From assembly GCA_035041965.1 (NCBI GenBank), contig JAPYMA010000840.1, positions 248,001 to 312,000 of the forward strand: a stretch of DNA of 64,000 nt, given 5' to 3'. The position numbers and the translations under genes are program-made. Below the pieces are notes generated by a model, which saw only the letters and a program-made list of their open reading frames with translations, was not told the origin of the DNA and did no database searches. Shown in pieces: positions 57,501 to 64,000 of this stretch. The stretch comes from Anisakis pegreffii (lineage: Eukaryota; Nematoda; Chromadorea; Rhabditida; Anisakidae). The number at the start of each line of letters is the position of its first letter. Positions within the stretch are counted from its first letter, which is position 1.

Positions 57501-58547
57501 AATGTTAATGACGAGTTGAAAGGAACAAACTTATGAATGTCTTCTTGTGGTTTACGCGTCTGATCAAGTTGCCAGTAGAATGAATATGGATCGCGATGTT
57601 CGGTGAGGATCGTTGTATCGCCTTGGTGTCGTATTCGAACACCGTCTCGGGTCGACGTTTCGTCGAATCTGCGAAATTCATTCGATCCGAAATTACGGCT
57701 ACGGTAATCCACTGATGACGACATCGGTTGTCCTCTTCGATGATAACGTTGATTCCGTTCCTCTCGATACTCCTCTATTTCTTCATCCAGATCCCTGTCG
57801 TCTTCCTCCAATATTCCCTCACCTTCACCGTCTAGTTCTTCTCTCTCGACGTTACGTTGCTCTTCGTCCTCCTCTTCTTCCTCTTCCAACAAAACGTCGT
57901 GATCTCGACGGATGTCTCGATATCCTGAAGATGATAACCTCTCGAAGATATTCATAGTACCAATATACATTCAATGAACGGCTTGCAGTTAATTCTGTTT
58001 GATCACATTCGATAAGTTGGCAAGCAATAATGAACTGAATTGTATTTGTGTCCGTATTGTGCACAAAACTATTAGCGTTCATATTCAACACGGAATACAC
58101 GCAGTACATAAGTAGCTTTGGATGGATCATTTGAGAGATTTGTGCGTTTTGGTTATCATTAGCGATACTATTACTGTTATCCTCACTACTCTCATTAATA
58201 TCGTGATATTATTATCGTCACTGGAGTTAGAACCAGTCTGATCATTGTTTTCACTGTTATCAACTCTATCGTTATTAACACAACCGTATCATTGCTATTA
58301 TTTACCAATACTGAAGTTTGCGTTCTAAAGATGAATAAGGAAAGCATGATTCGAGAATGGATTGATTCAAAGATTAACTCTAAGAGCAATTAATGCCAAA
58401 ATGAATGTATAATCACGAACTGTTCTCACGACGCAATTCGTCCAGACGTGTTGCCGTTTGCCGTTGTCTTTCCTCAGTACTGCGTCTGAACTCGTCGGCT
58501 TTTCGTTGCTTGTCGAATCTCGAGGACAGCGAACTACTGAAGTGGTC
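42463..58547 (-). CDS. feh-1: FE65-family adaptor gene (feh-1 / APBB orthologue), 13 exons
   Basis: Spliced gene read right to left. It encodes, in order, an acidic N-terminus, a WW domain, a linker, PTB1, PTB2 and a short conserved tail. Joined exons total 2,088 nt (695 residues plus stop), close to the roughly 710 residues of vertebrate FE65. Splice phases agree at every junction. Family-specific strings include FAVRSLGW, RVWGVGRDNGR, DFAYVARD, HVFRCDTPA, YLSFLGIGRD, EPNAA and DSLWG. FE65 proteins are cytoplasmic or nuclear scaffolds. PTB2 binds the NPxY tail of amyloid-precursor-like proteins, and PTB1 binds other partners including transcription factors. In C. elegans the single member is FEH-1, a partner of APL-1. 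The identity is firm. The exact 5' end, and whether the exon near 51 kb is internal or an alternative start, are not settled. Confidence 0.95.
42876..43044 (-). CDS. feh-1: feh-1 exon 12, end of PTB2
   Basis: The acceptor is ATATTGCAG and the donor GTTCAC. The exon encodes HCAFIMHTSSENFMCYVFHV, then EPNAAIMAKTIEAACKLRYQ, the last strand and C-terminal helix of PTB2 (vertebrate FAFIM, CEPNAA, AACMLRYQKCLDA). After the helix it reads AHANARIPLNGK into the tail exon. The junction to the previous exon recreates the spacing of human GRDVHTFAFIM. Confidence 0.97.
43291..43427 (-). CDS. feh-1: feh-1 exon 11, middle of PTB2
   Basis: The exon encodes VRPERWILTDVSIAPSTITI, then ECRVRYLSFLGIGRDI. It aligns with vertebrate FE65 (HVSVAPATLTI; GECRVRFLSFLAVGRDV). 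The acceptor has to be TTGAAG at 43,428-43,433. This is less typical than the other acceptors but is required by the phase-0 junction. The donor is GTTCGT after AA, leaving a two-base carry. Confidence 0.95.
43536..43598. repeat. 34-bp tandem duplication covering the donor of feh-1 exon 10
   Basis: The 29-base string that ends at the exon 10 splice donor occurs twice, at 43,570-43,598 and 43,536-43,564, offset by 34 bases. On the gene's strand both copies read CAG followed by GTTATT, giving two donors of equal quality. Confidence 0.9.
43596..43729 (-). CDS. feh-1: feh-1 exon 10, start of PTB2
   Basis: The acceptor is AATTTAAG and the donor GTTATT after CACAG. The exon encodes ESSLPTPIEEPKKTIRCHFL then GVTQVPRATGIEILNEAVDR. 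It corresponds to the first strands and helix of PTB2 (vertebrate [23 protein letters not shown]). PTB2 binds the NPxY motif of APP-like proteins. The donor sequence is tandemly duplicated in the intron just downstream (see the repeat entry). Confidence 0.95.
43930..44114 (-). CDS. feh-1: feh-1 exon 9, end of PTB1 and inter-PTB linker
   Basis: The acceptor is AATTGCAG. The donor GTACTC lies in AGGGGTACTC. The exon encodes DFAYVARDRNSRRFMCHVFR, then CDTPARTIANTLRDICKRLM, the C-terminal strand and helix of PTB1. A basic linker with MERNERRIVSRG follows. The match to vertebrate FE65 (DFAYVARD, CHVFRC, PA-IA-L--IC) is very close. It ends in phase 1. Confidence 0.97.
44115..46730. other. feh-1 intron 8 (2.6 kb)
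   Basis: The intron separates PTB1 exons 8 and 9. It contains a 22-bp direct repeat (44,828-44,849 and 44,867-44,888) and, on the opposite strand, a Lys/Asn-rich frame of 125 codons at 45,093-45,470. That frame is about as long as the longest expected by chance in this window, so it is not called as a gene. Confidence 0.7.
44828..44888. repeat. 22-bp direct repeat in feh-1 intron 8
   Basis: TGAGATGAATTCATGTACAA plus TC occurs at 44,828 and again at 44,867, with 17 bases between copies. Confidence 0.85.
46731..46858 (-). CDS. feh-1: feh-1 exon 8, middle of PTB1
   Basis: The acceptor is a TTTTTTAG run and the donor is GTTGTT. The exon encodes GRELIMEIDDNDLTLIDP, then VVHSERIQQIRVWGVGRDNGR. 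The last motif is nearly identical to the vertebrate FE65 PTB1 core (SIRVWGVGRDNGR). The exon ends on two bases of the final Arg codon. All contacts with neighbours are in phase. Confidence 0.97.
46859..47582. other. feh-1 intron 7 (0.7 kb)
   Basis: AT-rich intron between PTB1 exons 7 and 8. The only frames on the plus strand are Phe/Leu/Ile-rich and uninformative. Confidence 0.8.
47583..47735 (-). CDS. feh-1: feh-1 exon 7, start of PTB1
   Basis: The acceptor is ATTTCAG and the donor GTACGT. The exon encodes 51 residues in phase 0 at both ends. It opens with PVRFAVRSLGWTEI, the hallmark start of FE65 PTB1 (FAVRSLGW in vertebrates), followed by AEEELTAERSS and RNDIMDNVSKWGD. These align residue for residue with the first strand and helix of the family. 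PTB1 of FE65 does not bind APP itself; in other animals it contacts CP2/LSF, Tip60 and LRP. Confidence 0.97.
47736..51032. other. feh-1 intron 6 (3.3 kb)
   Basis: No exon, repeat or RNA could be recognised apart from short CAA/AAT-rich runs near 48,770-48,810. Confidence 0.7.
51033..51194 (-). CDS. feh-1: feh-1 exon 6: linker exon or alternative first exon starting MGNVHDSND
   Basis: The frame from ATG 51,194 encodes 54 residues: an Asp/His/Tyr-rich segment, then PQQQSSNLLNGSKSAAASSI. It ends at a GTCAGT donor in phase 0, which joins correctly to PTB1. The frame is open a further 75 bases upstream (to 51,269), with only poor internal acceptors (GCAG with a 1-base carry, or GTAG in phase 0). 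Two readings are possible. It may be an internal exon with a weak acceptor, or the first exon of a shorter isoform that begins at this ATG and lacks the WW domain. I favour an alternative start but cannot decide. Confidence 0.6.
51195..52424. other. feh-1 intron 5, possibly with an internal promoter
   Basis: If exon 6 is an alternative first exon, its promoter would lie here, immediately above 51,194. The long hairpin at 52,161-52,217 is in this interval. Confidence 0.5.
52161..52217. repeat. Near-perfect hairpin, 24-bp arms and 9-base loop
   Basis: The left arm 52,161-52,184 (TAATGGAATACTTGATAAGT plus AATG) is matched by 52,194-52,217 as its reverse complement at 23 of 24 positions. The loop is TGAACGACG. 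Pairing can extend three more T-A pairs outward. It lies in an intron of feh-1 on either strand's reading. Confidence 0.9.
52425..52625 (-). CDS. feh-1: feh-1 exon 5, linker between WW and PTB1
   Basis: The exon has a CTTTCAG acceptor and starts in phase 0 directly after the WW exon. It encodes 67 residues beginning TIHQEVEVDGSSVHSEL and ending in an acidic stretch (ELTDEEDDEFIRR). The donor chosen is GTTCAT after CGA AGG; an alternative in-phase donor (GTTACA) lies ten codons further on. No known domain is present. An acidic linker is usual for FE65 between the WW domain and PTB1. Phase 0 at both ends means it could be skipped without a frameshift. Confidence 0.8.
52626..53799. other. feh-1 intron 4 (1.2 kb)
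   Basis: AT-rich. It includes a TTTATT/AATAAA-rich tract around 53,260-53,420. No gene is seen. Confidence 0.75.
53800..53861 (-). CDS. feh-1: feh-1 exon 4, second half of the WW domain
   Basis: A 62-nt exon between ATTTCAG and the donor GTTGGT. It encodes PSGYSYYWHVDSGTIQREPP after the split Asp codon. YYWH and the terminal PP are the expected WW residues. The usual second tryptophan (TTQWEPP in human FE65) is replaced by arginine (IQREPP, codon CGA). WW domains bind proline-rich ligands; in FE65 these include Mena/Enabled. Confidence 0.95.
53862..54165. other. feh-1 intron 3, left of the mariner remnant
   Basis: No feature is seen. It continues right of the remnant from 54,961 to 55,183 without further recognisable content. 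Confidence 0.6.
54166..54960 (-). mobile_element. Decayed mariner-family transposon in a feh-1 intron
   Basis: Translated minus-strand fragments match the mariner transposase order. The N-terminal part (near 54,887-54,790) reads YQDSTLAKITAYSRTTEF then GPSRRSLEDD, like the YGDSALSRATVFRWFKEF..SVEDD box. The second helix-turn-helix (54,702-54,650) reads ITIDGVADDARNCSGTVL, like RITIREIADDVGISYGTV. The C-terminal end (54,253-54,166) reads LEVVRDWYESQDFLTGL before TAA. Between them are several stops and frame changes, and much of the catalytic DDD domain is missing (about 0.8 kb remains of a usual 1.3 kb). The copy is dead. Terminal inverted repeats were not found. Confidence 0.75.
55184..55359 (-). 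CDS. feh-1: feh-1 exon 3, proline-rich linker and first half of the WW domain
   Basis: Acceptor TTTCTTTCAG, donor GTTGGT. The exon encodes KPPPTEYVIDEETVV, a serine/aspartate segment, then EEPPPSVRPLPPGWEKHQ. The PLPPGW motif carries the first signature tryptophan of a WW domain, in the same place as LPAGW in human FE65. The exon ends after CAA G, and the next exon completes the GAT codon in the middle of the domain. Confidence 0.95.
55360..57530. other. feh-1 intron 2 (2.2 kb)
   Basis: AT-rich with no recognised gene or repeat. Minus-strand frames at 55,624-55,830 and 56,133-56,363 have no boundary signals worth reporting. Confidence 0.75.
57531..57924 (-). CDS. feh-1: feh-1 exon 2, glutamate-rich acidic region
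   Basis: Large exon (394 nt) with acceptor ATCTTCAG and donor GTTTGT. The first half encodes a run of Glu and Asp (six consecutive Glu after HDVLL, then further acidic blocks). The second half is polar and contains the string RDPYSFYWQLDQTRKPQED. Vertebrate FE65 has a comparable poly-acidic stretch between its N-terminus and the WW domain, so position and composition both match the family. The last part resembles the first two strands of a WW domain (see findings). Both phases (2-base carry-in, 2-base carry-out) agree with the neighbouring exons. Confidence 0.92.
57925..58429. other. feh-1 intron 1 (0.5 kb)
   Basis: The intron contains an impure ATT/ATC trinucleotide tract around 58,160-58,310. 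No gene is seen. Confidence 0.75.
58430..58547 (-). CDS. feh-1: feh-1 exon 1 (first certain exon), charged N-terminal region
   Basis: The exon is flanked by an ATTTCAG acceptor and a GTGAGA donor. It encodes about 39 residues beginning DHFSSSLSSRF and ending in a helix-prone Arg/Glu/Gln stretch (FRRSTEERQRQTATRLDELR). It ends in phase 1, and the following exon supplies two bases to complete an Arg codon. No domain is recognised. It is assigned to feh-1 because of phase agreement and because the charged run continues directly into the acidic exon. It has no start codon, so translation begins upstream. Confidence 0.85.
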
Positions 58548-59668
58548 CTGAAATGATCAGTACCGTTAATCATGTCAACTATTATCAGCAGCAGCTGTAA
58601 CAATAGCAATAATACTTGAATACAGCCTTCACATTATCGGTAATGTAAAACGCTAAAGACATTTATTTCTCAACGAATTCATCCACATTCATTAACATCA
58701 TATTAATCAATTAATGATGCGAAATGCGATTTGAGAGCAGAACTCATTCGAATGTTAACACCAACAAACTGCGAGTAACACCAACAAAATTCGTACATGA
58801 AGCGAGCGAAGAAATTTTGCACAGTTTTAACTGAACCTGAACGCTAGAGCATTATTCAGTTCGGCTCAAATCAATTACTTTTGATGGAAATTCACGACTG
58901 GCACTCTTTTATTGCTTAAAGATTCATTCACGTGTTCATTTCACTAAAAACACTGCTGGGTTGAAGAAAACGGCAACTCAACCATATAGTTGAGATAATC
59001 TGAAATAATAGACCAACGAATGTCTGTCTATGTGCACAGATCGGCGTTTTGGCTTAAAACTAAGATACGAGTGACGGACGTATCGACGAAGCAGCATTCA
59101 TTGTGCGTACGAGCACTCTCAAAACAGATTTTTTTCGGGTTGAAGTCAAAACATTTATCATTGCTTCATATGGCCATAACAATATTGCTATCCACTTGTA
59201 CGTTTGAGCAACAGCAGCAGACAACACTGAGCAGTTACTCGTATTCGTTGATAAGAATTGTTGTTGCGCAGTGGTACATTCACACAGAAAGCATTCTCTC
59301 CGCTCGATTGGAAGCAGGTAAATTATTTTCTTTGAGGTAATAAAATGCATGAAAGTGTTTGACGGCGGCAGCTCAGGAAGTCACATACTTGGACAATTGA
59401 ACACAATAGTTGATGTAAAAAATTGAACGATGGAGCGACTATATTTTATCGACAATTTTAACGCGAACAACAAATTATGTGCGATGAAGATTAATGAAGA
59501 ATTGATCGTCCACTAAAAATTGTTATTTTCATATTAATGTCATGTTTTTATCCGCAAACGTATGCACATCAAGCATCGATCATATGGTGCGTTGTCTGTC
59601 ATATCATGCATCTCTAATCCATTCATCATGTATCTCATGAGATTAAATTTATCCAAAATTTCACTCAC
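58548..59668. other. Probable intron upstream of certain feh-1 exon 1
   Basis: Open frames on both strands at 59,020-59,350 overlap each other, and neither looks better than chance. No other feature is seen. Confidence 0.5.
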
Positions 59669-59781
59669 AAACCATGATCGACATCTGTCATATTCCAGCG
59701 TTTCACTGTCAACCTCCTCATAACCCCGACGCAACGAAAAATCATTTGATCTCGAATGAAGAACGAACAACCAACGAAAAA
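59669..59781 (-). CDS. feh-1: Probable upstream exon of feh-1, 5' boundary uncertain
   Basis: The frame ending RCRSWF stops at a strong GTGAGT donor (59,668-59,663) in phase 0. This is what the next certain exon at 58,547 requires. The joined reading (CRSWF followed by DHFSSSLSSRFDK) continues in the same polar, acidic style. The frame is open up to 59,781. No ATG lies in frame, so the exon must be internal. Possible acceptors are after TTTTGAG (exon from 59,781), after TTCGAG (from 59,750) and after TTATGAG (from 59,716); only the last gives phase 0 and would fit the 62.9-kb exon. None is the TTTCAG form used elsewhere in this gene, which lowers confidence in the 5' edge. Confidence 0.5.
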
Positions 59782-62700
59782 CTCAAAATTGACGAATTTC
59801 ACAATAGGAATTGATGAAGGCTTTTCGACGTTTGAAGATAATTTTACGTATACAACTACATCACAAATATTGTCATGATTGGAAAATATCAAACTTTTTT
59901 GTTTTCGAATCCAAACTAAAATCCAAAAATGGAAAACTCAAAAAATTTTTAACTGTTGGTGAAAACACATTCATCAAATCACATCGTATAGCCTGCGGTT
60001 TTTTCAAGACAAATAAATCAACGTGGAAAAGAAGAAGAAGAAGAAGGAGTTCGACTTTAAATGCATGTATCATCTTATACTAGCAATATTATTCAATTGT
60101 GAACATCACCTTAATTCAATCGTTCTACGTCATAAAAAACTCTCAAAAAGATTTTAGAGTCAATTCAAATTTCAAACTATTTCTGATGGTTCACTAGAGT
60201 TGATGTAAAGCTTAAAGCCACCATATTGTCAGTCAGTAACGAATACGGAGGGTAAAGCGAAATCAACCGAAACAACAAAACCGAATGTAAATGATGCACA
60301 TGCGCAATAAATAAAGAAAGTGCTCCTTTGCAAGACATGAACTGCTTACAAATGCAGTGAATAGAGTGGAGAATCAATCGAGTGAAGAGCTACGAGATTC
60401 CGAAATGGTGCCGCCGCTCGACAAACCTATGAATGATATGAACTGTGAACGAGGATATAAACGTGCTTTTTTTCATCGCTCACATCGTGCTTCTTATAAT
60501 CATCACAACTCAAAGGGCATCGCTCATTTTTCAACTGAATCAATGCTCGTGGATTTGTGAAGATTTGGTACACAACATATAATTTAATTTTATTCGAGTA
60601 CGCAATCATAACCACAACACTGGCTGCATCTGACATATATTATCTATTATGAATATTTATTCAAATTTTATTCATTTACATGTTTACATCAGGTTATTGA
60701 GAAAATGTAAGAAAAATTACTGGAGTGATTTTTGGTTTCCTTTTTTTGATTAGTTTCAAATGAAAAATTGTTATTTTTGGCTATGTTACCCAAATTTTTC
60801 TCTTCGAATGTCAATTTGATGCTTTCCAACTTAACTGATATCTGATCACAATTTCGATCGACTAGATAATCTCATTCTGATCATTAAAATGATCAGATTT
60901 AGAAAAAATTGAGATTATCAGACGCAAATTTTAATTGCTAATTCCTTCAACAATTTCAATGCTAACAATCATGGTTTATATCTATCTCTGCACTTCAGCT
61001 CTCAAATCCTTGAAACGATGCTGAATTCATTACAAAAGGATCGTTAGCTGGTTCAGATAAAATTTATTTTTCATCAACTCGATTGGCATTGATAAAAATA
61101 TATCCCCTTAAATCATAACTTAGATTACTATAATCACAATTCACATCATTAATGTTATGGGTGCAGGTAGCAGCTGACATGTTCAACACTTCAACTAAGA
61201 GGCTATTACATGAAATCAATACGTTTATAAATGCTGTTCTACAGATAAATTGATAATTCCAAAGCTAATTTGATAACTTCAAAACGTTACGCTATACTTC
61301 AAAATCGATTCATTCAGCTTTCGTTTTACAATAGATGGAAAATAACAGTGAACGACAATAATAATTGATTATTCTCCGATTCAATCGCGCAAGATGTGCA
61401 AAAAGTGTGAATGAAAATGTGTACGCTTCGTTTGGTTGATTGCTTTTTATATGAGACGTACAAAGATTTTTTTTGTTTTTCCACTAAAACGCTAAAAATA
61501 AACCAGTCATCTTTTTTGTATTATTATTGTTAACATTCAGCAGTATTCATTCAACGCTTTACACTTTTCAATCGAACAATATGAGTTCGTGCATTTCTGA
61601 TGAATCGAAGTACATATCCAAAGATAGACTTGAATCATTCCAGTTGAAGTAACCCATGGAACCCATAAGACTTACAGAAACAAATATGTTCTGCAAGCAA
61701 TGCATGCCATTTTAGTAGGGTGCTGTTCTGGCTGCGATGGATTACTGCTACACTGACACGGCAAACAGAATACATTTGGCCACAACGTGAACATTGTCTG
61801 CTGATTATCAGATGTTTATGTACTTATAAATAATTAGAAGTAACAACTGAAAATTTTCATGCTCGATAACATGCTCATCATAAACATTTGCAAATTTGAT
61901 GATACGACGGGAATATTAATAATATTATAGATGAAATATAAAGATACGAAGCTGAAGTTCACGGGTGTGAAGTCCGTAATTCCTAACGTAATAGTACTGA
62001 AAGAAATGAAAACAAAGATTAACAAGTATGAGAAAAGGATTGACTGTTCATAATTCGAGATTATGATGATGCTATCAGATAATCCGCAATTTCCACTGGG
62101 ATGATAGAAACTAACCATAACAATAAATAAAAAATATTCATAGCGTAAGAAATATGAATATATTCTCATAAGTGAATAAATTGTACGTATAGATATACTA
62201 TATTTACTCATATATAATGTAGAGAAGGGATACGTTCAAGCTATACGCCTCATCAACGCAAGCCACAACCAAAATCCTACCAACGTCTTCGTATTATTTC
62301 GCTTCATTTCATTTTTCTTCGTGGCTCAATCATCCACGTTACAAGCTGAACATTCTCCACAAGAGGCAATTGGATCGATGCATTCATTATTAGGTGTATG
62401 CGAATTATACACATTCACATATGTTCACAAAATAATTCTTCAGTTCGATTTTATGAAGAGAAAGCTTCGAAACTTTCACAGTAAATCGAATGAAATGACG
62501 AGACCTTGAGAAAACGGGATTAAAAAACAACTTGTTGACGACAAACGTATAATGTGAAACGGAAAATGAAATTCGTAGTGCATTATTGGCGTAAGAGGTG
62601 TTTAATGAAAACGCAAGAAGAATGGTTCGTGACGAATAGAAGAAGAGGGTGCTGGTGCAGTGAGATGAATACTGAATAAAACTGAAGATTAAAGTTATCC

Positions 62701-62912
62701 ATACGATTGTCAGGATAAGAGAGTATCGCATGGTGTATACACATCAATCATTATTCGTTTATTGAGATCGAATGACAACTTGAAGTTGATTGATAAGGCC
62801 GATAAGAAATCAATATGTCATTGGTCAATGCGAAATCGATTAGACCAATTGTTCTGATCAGCTGACCGGATACGATCGGATAGAAGAAGCATGATTGATT
62901 ATCATTACGTAC
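59782..62912. other. Right-hand stretch between candidate 5' exons of feh-1
   Basis: It holds a GAA run (60,032-60,046), a nested hairpin at 60,865-60,919 and a plus-strand frame at 60,357-60,558 (NRVENQSSEELRDSEMVPPL onward) preceded by an ACAAATGCAG acceptor-like site. That frame is coding-like but unidentified and has no confirmed partner exons. Confidence 0.45.
60865..60919. repeat. Nested hairpin
   Basis: The outer arms GATAATCTCA (60,865-60,874) and TGAGATTATC (60,910-60,919) are exact complements. The inner arms TCTGATCATT (60,876-60,885) and AATGATCAGA (60,888-60,897) are also exact. A 12-base bulge lies on one side. Confidence 0.8.
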
Positions 62913-62981
62913 CGACGAACGAATCAATGAAAACACGAGCATAAAGCTACGCTCTAAACTCATACTGCTCAGATCATCCAT
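62913..62981 (-). CDS. Candidate first coding exon (23 codons) upstream of feh-1
   Basis: An ATG at 62,981 opens a frame reading MDDLSSMSLERSF onward for 23 codons. It ends exactly at a textbook donor (GTACGT at 62,912-62,907) in phase 0. The next certain feh-1 exon (58,547) begins in phase 0, as would a short version of the 59.7-kb exon starting at 59,716, so it could be the start of the long FE65 isoform. There is no homology support, and the exon could equally belong to another minus-strand gene or be chance. Only the start codon, open frame and donor are seen. Confidence 0.3.
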
Positions 62982-64000
62982 GATCGTTGTTATTCTTTAA
63001 TTGTTAGTGCTGCTATCATTATTATCATTGATGACAGCGTTATTTTTGCACTTATTATGGTTGGCATAACAAGACTGTTTCTGAGAAACTATCAAAGTTC
63101 TCAAGATAAAATCAAATTCAACGCTGTTAAGTTCGAAGAATGAAAGTTGAGTATGAAAAAGGATTACATAAAATTTTCACACATTCGATACATCTAGATA
63201 ATCTGAGGATGGCGTGCGCTAAGTACGAACTTCACATTTCATTACATAATTAACAACAACACCATCAATAACAATGCGGTTGTTGTTTTCAGATGTGAAG
63301 CCATAAGCCTCAAATAATTTCATTTCATAAGGTTATGTTACATATGGAAGTCGGGTAATGAATCGAAGTAGCATTACTAGAATAATGTTCATGTCTGCTG
63401 AGCTTGTACGAAAATAATATTCATGGCAACTCTAATAAAGTATATTTAACTTTTCGAAATATGACACTTCGAAATATGATACATTCAACTTATCTAATTG
63501 AATTGAAGCGATCAAATAGAATTTTCAAACGTTCATTTACCACTAAGTTGTCCCTCAAAAGGATAAAGCTAAGTGCAAAGCCACTGGACCAACGCAGAAA
63601 ATTTCATAAACCTTAGTCAATTCTCATAAATAACAAATAACAAATTCCTTCGATCAATGAATGATTTGAAGTGAATGCAGTTTTCAGAGCGAAGGGTTTC
63701 TGTTCTGAAATATTCTTTAAAACAAAATTCCACTGATGAAATCTCAAACGGAACATAACACTTACAAAAGTGAAACTTAATTTTATTACTGAAAATTTCC
63801 AGTTGTAGATTCATTTATAACTGAAATTTCTTGCTTTGTTTCGCTTAAAATAAGACAATTACAGTAGTCGAGAAACACTATGCGAGTCGGTCGAGCCAAT
63901 TTGCGATGTTACGATCTTTCTCATTCGAAAGAAACAATTATGCATGTTTTGGGAATTGAGCGAATTAAATTTTTGCACATATTCAGCGCCTTAACCGTAT
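62982..64000. other. Right end of the window, no recognised gene
   Basis: If the 62.9-kb exon is real, this would be its promoter side. Nothing else could be supported on either strand. Confidence 0.4.

Noticed and set aside
57613..57957. Plus-strand frame opposite the acidic exon
   Set aside because: It is the antisense shadow of feh-1 exon 2 (GAA/GAG codons read as TTC/CTC).
59020..59350. Overlapping frames of about 100 codons on both strands
   Set aside because: Both strands are open at once, there are no boundary signals, and no domain is recognised.

Overview
The window is nuclear DNA from an animal, almost certainly a nematode. It is AT-rich, and its genes are split into short exons of about 60-400 bp. 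Splice acceptors repeatedly read TTTCAG or TTGCAG, the nematode style, and many introns exceed 1 kb. The two genes I could identify are the 5' end of an AGAP/centaurin-gamma gene (like C. elegans cnt-2) and a nearly complete FE65 adaptor gene (like C. elegans feh-1). Both lie on the minus strand. The large introns and long gene-poor stretches fit a parasitic (for example ascarid or spirurid-type) nematode better than Caenorhabditis, but the species cannot be fixed from this sequence.

Layout. Bases 1-14,900 hold the start of the AGAP gene. A first coding exon lies at 14,658-14,844 just after a TTTCAG acceptor. A possible second, alternative first exon at 9,965-10,100 ends in the same codon phase. 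I find no GTPase, PH, ArfGAP or ankyrin exons to the left, so the rest of the gene should lie beyond base 1. Bases 14,900-42,460 are a long stretch with no recognisable gene. It has a few candidate exons (16,486; 28,114; 29,566; 39,239), one inverted-repeat element and simple repeats. These candidates are weak, because in DNA this AT-rich a few Met-initiated frames of 125 or so codons are expected by chance.

Bases 42,463-58,547 hold the FE65 gene. Its 13 exons have splice phases that agree at every junction, provided the uncertain 51-kb exon is treated as optional. They encode an acidic N-terminus, a WW domain, two PTB domains and the short FE65 C-terminal tail (about 695 residues before any further 5' exons). 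Candidate additional 5' exons lie at 59,669-59,781 and 62,913-62,981. A decayed mariner transposon sits in one FE65 intron, and an almost perfect 24-bp-arm hairpin sits in another.

The two genes are not an operon: they are 27 kb apart. In animals FE65 links the cytoplasmic tail of amyloid-precursor-like proteins (APL-1 in C. elegans) to other partners. AGAPs are Arf-GTPase regulators of membrane traffic. No prokaryotic feature, CRISPR array, tRNA or rRNA was seen. The most notable observations are the loss of the second signature tryptophan in the FE65 WW domain, the alternative starts of both genes, the duplicated splice donor in PTB2, and the intronic hairpin.
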